A stretch of DNA of 35,599 nucleotides from positions 1 to 35,599 of the forward strand of contig DATLEI010000087.1 in assembly GCA_035525375.1 (NCBI GenBank), written 5' to 3'. This DNA comes from JALZBN01 sp035525375 (GTDB taxonomy: Bacteria > Actinomycetota > Acidimicrobiia > Acidimicrobiales > AC-14). A program made the translations under genes and the position numbers. Below the pieces are notes generated by a model, which made no database searches, was not told the DNA's origin, and was given only the letters and a program-made list of their open reading frames with translations. Positions 31,592 through 35,599 of this stretch are shown one piece after another; within the stretch, counting starts at the first letter, position 1, and every line of letters starts with the position of its first letter.

Positions 31592-32508
31592 CACTGCTCC
31601 TCCGAGTTGGTGCCAGCGCGGTCGGGGCCGGCAGAGGATCGTACGCGCTCGCGCACTCCGGCAAACAGGTCTTCCTCTGGGGTCGGGGCGTCGACCAGGC
31701 TCCGGGCCCGGATGTAGTCGTCGGTTCCGTACACGACCTTGTCGGGGGGAAGGCTGAAGCCCCAGAACGGTGACTCAGGATCGATCTGGGTCGCATGAGC
31801 GAGTAGCGCAGCGCGCCGGATGCTGTCGAGGTCGGACACGTCGATCCGGGTAGTGATGCGGTCGTCCATGTGGGGTCGGTCAAACCATTTCTCATCGAAC
31901 GGCGATTCCATTCCCAATTCGAGAAATGTCTCGTGCATGGCGAGAAGGCGGGCCCGCGACCAAGCCGAGTAGTACAGCTTCGAGGCCTGCCACGGCCCCC
32001 CCGCGTCCGGATAGACATCAGGATCGCCGGCGGCATCGAAGGCCACGACGCTGATGTCGTGCACCCTGAGGTGGTCAGGGTGCGGGTAGCCCTCCTGGTC
32101 GTCGGCGTAGGTGATGATCACCTGCGGCCGCGCGCGCCGGATGACCTCCACCAGCCGCCCCACGGCCTCCGAGAGGTCTGCGCGTGCGAAGCAGGCAGGG
32201 TCGTCGTTCTCGGGTGTGTCGGGCATACCCGAGTCTCGGTAGCCGAGCATGACGACGTCGTCGTACCCGATGACCTCAGTCGACCGCTTGAGCTCTTCCA
32301 TTCGCACTTCGTGCAGGTTCTCGCGGATCTCCGGACGGTCCATGGCCGGGTTGAGAATCTCTCCCGCCTCCCCGCCGGTGCAGCAGACGAGCACCGTGTG
32401 CACACCCTCGGAGTGGTAGCGATGCACGGTCGCGGCACCCTTCGACGCCTCGTCGTCAGGGTGCGCGTGGACGGCCAGCAAGCACAACCTTTCCCTCGGC
32501 AATGACAT
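31591..32508 (-). CDS. mca: mycothiol S-conjugate amidase
   Basis: The 305-residue zinc-dependent amidase of the PIG-L/LmbE fold cleaves mycothiol adducts, letting the cell excrete toxin-bound mercapturic acids and recycle GlcN-inositol. It shows the zinc motif AVHAHPDDEASKGAAT (H16, D19) and the third ligand in YPHPDHLRVH. The Mca-type stretches VCCTGGEAGEILNPAMDRPE and DISVVAFDAAGDP favour Mca over the deacetylase MshB. The ATG at 32508 has GAGG 3 bases upstream; upstream in-frame text belongs to the divergent promoter region. The gene implies that the organism makes mycothiol. Confidence 0.9.
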   Translation of the reverse strand: MSLPRERLCLLAVHAHPDDEASKGAATVHRYHSEGVHTVLVCCTGGEAGEILNPAMDRPEIRENLHEVRMEELKRSTEVIGYDDVVMLGYRDSGMPDTPENDDPACFARADLSEAVGRLVEVIRRARPQVIITYADDQEGYPHPDHLRVHDISVVAFDAAGDPDVYPDAGGPWQASKLYYSAWSRARLLAMHETFLELGMESPFDEKWFDRPHMDDRITTRIDVSDLDSIRRAALLAHATQIDPESPFWGFSLPPDKVVYGTDDYIRARSLVDAPTPEEDLFAGVRERVRSSAGPDRAGTNSEEQ

Positions 32509-32549
32509 GGTCCTCAACCTATCCGCCCAGGGCGGGCAGACTGTCCCGC

Positions 32550-33092
32550 GTGAAAATCGCTTTCGTAGGTTCATTTTCGACCGGCAAGACGACATTGGCC
32601 AACCTGTTCGCGCGGGAATGGGACTATCCGTTGCTTCCTGAGGTGGCACGGGAGGTGGTCGAGCTCGGGTTTCCGCTCGACCAGACTGCGACCGCGGAGA
32701 CGGAGACGCTCATCTTCCTCAAGCAGTGGCGGGCCGAGCAGGTGCACGAGCGGTTCGTGGCCGATCGGTCGATCTATGACGTGCTCGCCTACGCCGACTG
32801 GGTGATGGAGCACAACGACACCGAGCGCAAGGAGAATCATCTCTGGCGGGAATCCCGAGAGATTGCGGTCCTCGATCTGCGGGCGCGTTACGACAGTGTC
32901 TTCTACCTGCCGGTCGAGTTTCCGATCGTGCTCGACGGCCTACGGCCCGACGACACCGATTTCCAGGCCGACATCGACCGGCGGATCGTCGGCTTGCTGG
33001 AGACCCAAGACGTCGCGTACGAGACCCTCACCGGCAGCGTCGCCGAACGCCAGGATCAGGTGCGGCGCGCGGTGGGGACGCTCACGCCGTGA
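32550..33092 (+). CDS. P-loop ATPase/kinase-like protein
   Basis: The 180-residue protein starts with a P-loop at once (MKIAFVGSFSTGKTTLANLF). It continues with EVAREVVELGF, a helical region, FVADRSIYDVLAYADWVM (a nucleoside-kinase-like DRS motif) and YDSVFYLPVEFPIVLDGLR. The layout resembles NadR-type and Ttd14-like AAA_28 kinases, which phosphorylate small molecules such as nicotinamide riboside, but no other NadR domain is present and the substrate is unknown. The GTG at 32550 places the P-loop at the usual N-terminal distance. The end overlaps the corA start as GTGA. Confidence 0.78.
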   Translation: MKIAFVGSFSTGKTTLANLFAREWDYPLLPEVAREVVELGFPLDQTATAETETLIFLKQWRAEQVHERFVADRSIYDVLAYADWVMEHNDTERKENHLWRESREIAVLDLRARYDSVFYLPVEFPIVLDGLRPDDTDFQADIDRRIVGLLETQDVAYETLTGSVAERQDQVRRAVGTLTP

Positions 33093-34045
33093 TCACGGCG
33101 CGGCTGTACCGCGGCGCTGAGATCAGTGACGTCGACAGCAACGACATCTCCGGCTCTGTCCCGAACAGTCCCGATCAGGTGCTCTGGGTCGATGTCGCCG
33201 ATCCCACCGAAGAGGAATTGCAATGCCTCCAAGAGCAGTTCGCTCTCCATCCGCTCGCCATTGAAGACGTCGTGAAGCGCCACCAGCGACCGAAGCTCGA
33301 CGGGTACGGCGATCACTCATTCCTCGTTGCCCATGACACTTCAGGTGAGGAGATCGACTTCTTCGCGGCCCCGAACTGGCTCATTACTGTGCGCGAGAGT
33401 GATGACAGGGGTCCGGCTTGGTCGATCGACAGCGGTCGAAGTCGTTTTGACCAGGCTCGTCCTGAACAACACACAAGTGGCTTCCTGCTCTATGTGCTGC
33501 TCGACAAGATCGTCGACGAGTACCTCGAAACCATCGATCGTTGGGAGGACGAACTGGAGGTTCTCGAGGAGGACGTCTTTACGGAGGGCATCCGCGACGA
33601 ACGGAAGATGCACCAGGAGCTCTTCGCGCAGCAACGAAAGATGCTGGGGCTCCGCCGATCGGTCAGCCCACTCCGAGACGTGTTGACCCGCCTGCACGAG
33701 AACCGCTTGGAGTGGATCGACGACGAGGCGAAAACCCACCTTCAGGATGTGTACGACCACGTGCAGCGGGCATATGACTCGCTCGACAGCCAGCGAGAGA
33801 TCCTCTCCAACATCGTCTCCGCTCATTTCGCCATGGTCTCGAACAACATGAACCGGGTCATGAAGAAGATGACGTCGTGGGGCGCGATTCTCCTGGGCTC
33901 CGCGCTCGTCGCCGGCGTCTATGGCATGAACTTCAAGCACATGCCCGAACTCGACTGGCAGTACGGCTACGTGTACGCGCTCGGCCTGATGGTCGTGATC
34001 GCGCTCCTCGGCTACGGGTACTTCAAGCGAAAGGGCTGGCTGTGA
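33089..34045 (+). CDS. corA: CorA-family magnesium/cobalt transport protein
   Basis: The 318-residue protein is a CorA-type pentameric channel for Mg2+ and related divalent ions. A cytoplasmic alpha/beta domain is followed by long helices (about residues 140-260, EYLETIDRWEDELEVLEEDVF onward) and two C-terminal transmembrane helices. The first ends in the selectivity motif YGMNF (about 278-282), followed by the short periplasmic loop KHMPELDWQYG. A Lys/Arg-rich C-terminus (FKRKGWL) is normal for the family. The GTG at 33089 overlaps the P-loop gene as GTGA. Confidence 0.93.
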   Translation: MITARLYRGAEISDVDSNDISGSVPNSPDQVLWVDVADPTEEELQCLQEQFALHPLAIEDVVKRHQRPKLDGYGDHSFLVAHDTSGEEIDFFAAPNWLITVRESDDRGPAWSIDSGRSRFDQARPEQHTSGFLLYVLLDKIVDEYLETIDRWEDELEVLEEDVFTEGIRDERKMHQELFAQQRKMLGLRRSVSPLRDVLTRLHENRLEWIDDEAKTHLQDVYDHVQRAYDSLDSQREILSNIVSAHFAMVSNNMNRVMKKMTSWGAILLGSALVAGVYGMNFKHMPELDWQYGYVYALGLMVVIALLGYGYFKRKGWL

Positions 34046-34048
34046 TAG

Positions 34049-34068
34049 GCGCGCCGTCAGCGGCGCGC
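34049..34068. terminator. 8-bp GC hairpin between convergent genes
   Basis: GCGCGCCG (34049-34056) pairs with CGGCGCGC (34061-34068) around a TCAG loop. It begins 4 bases after the corA stop, and the loop and right arm lie within the last codons of the convergent gene, whose stop codon is in the loop. The stem core matches that of the hairpin after glnII. Confidence 0.65.
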
Positions 34069-35292
34069 TGAAGCCGACGGAACGAGTTCGTCCTCGCCGG
34101 TCTCCTCGTCCTCGATGAGCCTGTACCCACAGAGCTCGGCCAGCAGGCGGTGTCCCTCGTCGGGGCCGGTGGCGATCAACTCGTCGTCGCGCTGCAGTAC
34201 GACAGTCGGGCGCGGCCGGTAGAGGTAACGCCCACCTCGACGGATCGCCAGGAGGTAGAAGCCAGTCTCGGTTTCGACCCGCAACTCGGCCAGGGAACCG
34301 CCTTCGGCAGGTGATCCCGGCGCCACTGGCACTCGCACGACGACTTCCTCGGCGTCGCCGAGCGCGATCGCCAGGATCGGGTGCAGCTCCTCCTGCTCCT
34401 CGACCAGCCAGACCATCTGCTGGGCGGCGTCGCCGATCTCCTCGGCCGCCTGGGCGAGATGCATGAGTCCTCGCAGGGGCGAAGGGTCGAGATGCTCCTG
34501 AGCGGCGCGCAGCACCCAGAGTTCCAGCCGCTCCTTCATCTCGTCGAGGCGATCCTCGAGATGACTCACCTCGGCGGCCAGCCCTTGGTCACGCAGCACG
34601 AGAGCTGAGTACGCCAGACCTACAGCCACCTCGGAGATGTTCTTCATCTCCACCAGTACGTCGATCGCCCGATCGAGGTCGGAGACCTCGACTTCTTCAG
34701 CCGGTTCGGGCGGTGACCACTCCGGCGCGCCCGCCAATGCCCGGAGCTCAGCGACGCCGGCCGGCGCGCCTTGCAAGAAGAGAACGTCGCCGGGGAGCAA
34801 CACCTCGTCGCCCTCCACCTCGTTGATCCACTCACGGTCACGGCGAATAGCGACGACGGTCATGCCCACTTCGACAGGCAGCTCGAGGTCGGCCAGCGCT
34901 CGATGGGCCATTTGCGAGCCCTCGCGCACGCGGACACGGTGCGAAATCTCCTCCGCTTTGGAGAGGTCGGCAATCAGCGACCGGGGAATTCCAAGACGGT
35001 GGGTGACAATGCGGCCGATGTCGACGGCCGCGTAGCCGATGCGCTCGATCGCCCCAACCACCTGTAGTACCGACGCCATGGCGTCGGCATCGCGTGGCGA
35101 CCGGGCCGCCAACACGCACACGGCGCGCATGTCATGACCGAGCTCGGCAAGCTTCTCCTCGAGCTCGTACACCTCTTCGGCCATGGCGGCGTCGCCGAAG
35201 TAGACGGCGGCATAACCAAGGTCGACCATCAACTCGGCCGTGTCCTTGGCCTCCGAGAGCATCGTCTTCAGGTTCCGGGGCCTGGCTTCCAT
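34057..35292 (-). CDS. duplicated PhoU/TrkA-C regulatory protein
   Basis: The roughly 411-residue soluble protein has two copies of the same pair of domains: a PhoU-like helical bundle (about residues 5-100 and 205-300) and a TrkA-C/RCK-C ligand-binding domain (about 110-195 and 310-395). The PhoU copies align visibly (SEAKDTAELMVDLGYAAVYF against VEMKNISEVAVGLAYSALVL). The TrkA-C copies share VVAIRRDREW / LLAIRRGGRY and GDVLFLQG / DDELIATG. The layout matches the COG3273 group, which is found beside MgtE/SLC41-like permeases, and such a gene lies just upstream here. It probably gates that transporter in response to a nucleotide or ion. The ATG at 35292 has GGTGGG 7 bases upstream; a GTG at 35304 is an alternative. 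Confidence 0.82.
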   Translation of the reverse strand: MEARPRNLKTMLSEAKDTAELMVDLGYAAVYFGDAAMAEEVYELEEKLAELGHDMRAVCVLAARSPRDADAMASVLQVVGAIERIGYAAVDIGRIVTHRLGIPRSLIADLSKAEEISHRVRVREGSQMAHRALADLELPVEVGMTVVAIRRDREWINEVEGDEVLLPGDVLFLQGAPAGVAELRALAGAPEWSPPEPAEEVEVSDLDRAIDVLVEMKNISEVAVGLAYSALVLRDQGLAAEVSHLEDRLDEMKERLELWVLRAAQEHLDPSPLRGLMHLAQAAEEIGDAAQQMVWLVEEQEELHPILAIALGDAEEVVVRVPVAPGSPAEGGSLAELRVETETGFYLLAIRRGGRYLYRPRPTVVLQRDDELIATGPDEGHRLLAELCGYRLIEDEETGEDELVPSASARR

Positions 35293-35343
35293 CGAACGTC
35301 CCACCCTACCGGTCCTCCAGGCCGGGCTGCTCAGGATGCCGCC

Positions 35344-35599
35344 TCACGGGAGTCCCACAAGGACGACGGCGAGGATCAGAGCAAAGGCCCCAATCAAGTC
35401 CATCGAGGAAGTAATCAGCGGGATGCCGTGGTTGTCGGGATCGAGGCCGAGTCGGACCGCGAGTACCGCGCCGTAATAGGCGATACCGATAGCGAACGTC
35501 GTGGCGAGGAGCCCCCCGATCATGGAGATGGCGACCATTCGCCAGAGACCCGGCGTCGCCAGCCCAACAACTGTCGCCGCGATGTCAGATGAGACCGCT
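35344..35599 (-). CDS. SLC41/MgtE-like divalent cation transporter, C-terminal part
   Basis: Only the last 84 codons are inside the window; the frame is open to the right edge. The visible part has transmembrane helices (MIGGLLATTFAIGIAYYGAVLAV and DLIGAFALILAVVLVGL) separated by GLDPDNHGIPLITSS, the motif of MgtE/SLC41-type channels (D-P-D-N-x-x-x-P), which carries conserved residues of the ion path. It ends 51 bases before the PhoU/TrkA-C gene on the same strand, so the two probably form one operon. Mg2+ is the usual substrate; the permease could differ. Confidence 0.8.
   Translation of the reverse strand, partial: AVSSDIAATVVGLATPGLWRMVAISMIGGLLATTFAIGIAYYGAVLAVRLGLDPDNHGIPLITSSMDLIGAFALILAVVLVGLP

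Noticed and set aside
1..35599. Mobile elements, tRNA/rRNA genes, integration sites
   Set aside because: I looked for transposase-like motifs, terminal inverted repeats, tRNA-like folds and att-type duplications and found none I could support.

Overview
The window is a GC-rich chromosomal segment of an actinobacterium. The strongest lineage marker is a mycothiol S-conjugate amidase (Mca), since mycothiol is made by Actinobacteria. Supporting signs are a eukaryotic-type glutamine synthetase II, a RskA-type anti-sigma factor with its ECF sigma factor, a DUF6458 membrane peptide, many GTG/TTG starts and dense 4-base start/stop overlaps. A deep or environmental lineage such as Acidimicrobiia would fit, but that is inference. 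I see no rRNA, tRNA, CRISPR array, insertion sequence, prophage or integration site.

Positions 1-7130 are the most accessory part. They hold the N-terminal part of a regulatory NB-ARC-like ATPase (cut by the window edge), a VapBC toxin-antitoxin locus decayed by several frameshifts, a DUF6458 membrane peptide, a Ser/Thr-rich probable lipoprotein, a 1005-residue secreted protein with one cadherin/Ig-like and four Calx-beta domains, a two-helix membrane peptide, and an intact-looking XRE/nucleotidyltransferase pair with a palindrome beside its promoter.

Positions 7131-13171 are all on the minus strand and mostly transport: a DrrAB-type ABC exporter, a UBP-type zinc-finger protein, a ZnuABC-type zinc/manganese importer, and a CPA2 cation/proton antiporter. 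Positions 13172-22157 run mostly on the plus strand. glnII has PHO-box-like 11-nt direct repeats upstream and a strong hairpin downstream. Then comes a tightly coupled four-gene run: circularly permuted ATP-grasp, alpha-E protein, transglutaminase-like protein and PEP carboxylase. A DUF5925-type AAA ATPase follows. The first three genes form a predicted peptide/amide-ligation module whose product is unknown; its coupling to ppc is the most intriguing arrangement here.

Positions 22259-27771 hold a GDP-mannose 4,6-dehydratase divergent from a run of a geranylgeranyl-reductase-family flavoprotein, a DUF72 protein, an alpha/beta hydrolase, a stand-alone RecB/Cas4-like Fe-S nuclease and a PAP2 phosphatase. 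Positions 27768-32508 hold small conserved proteins (including a 53-residue one), a secreted nuclease, a YdjC/ChbG deacetylase, an ECF sigma/anti-sigma pair, an SCP2-domain protein and mca. Positions 32550-35599 hold a P-loop ATPase coupled to a CorA channel, facing a PhoU/TrkA-C regulatory protein and the C-terminal end of an SLC41/MgtE-like transporter: two divalent-cation units end to end around a shared hairpin.
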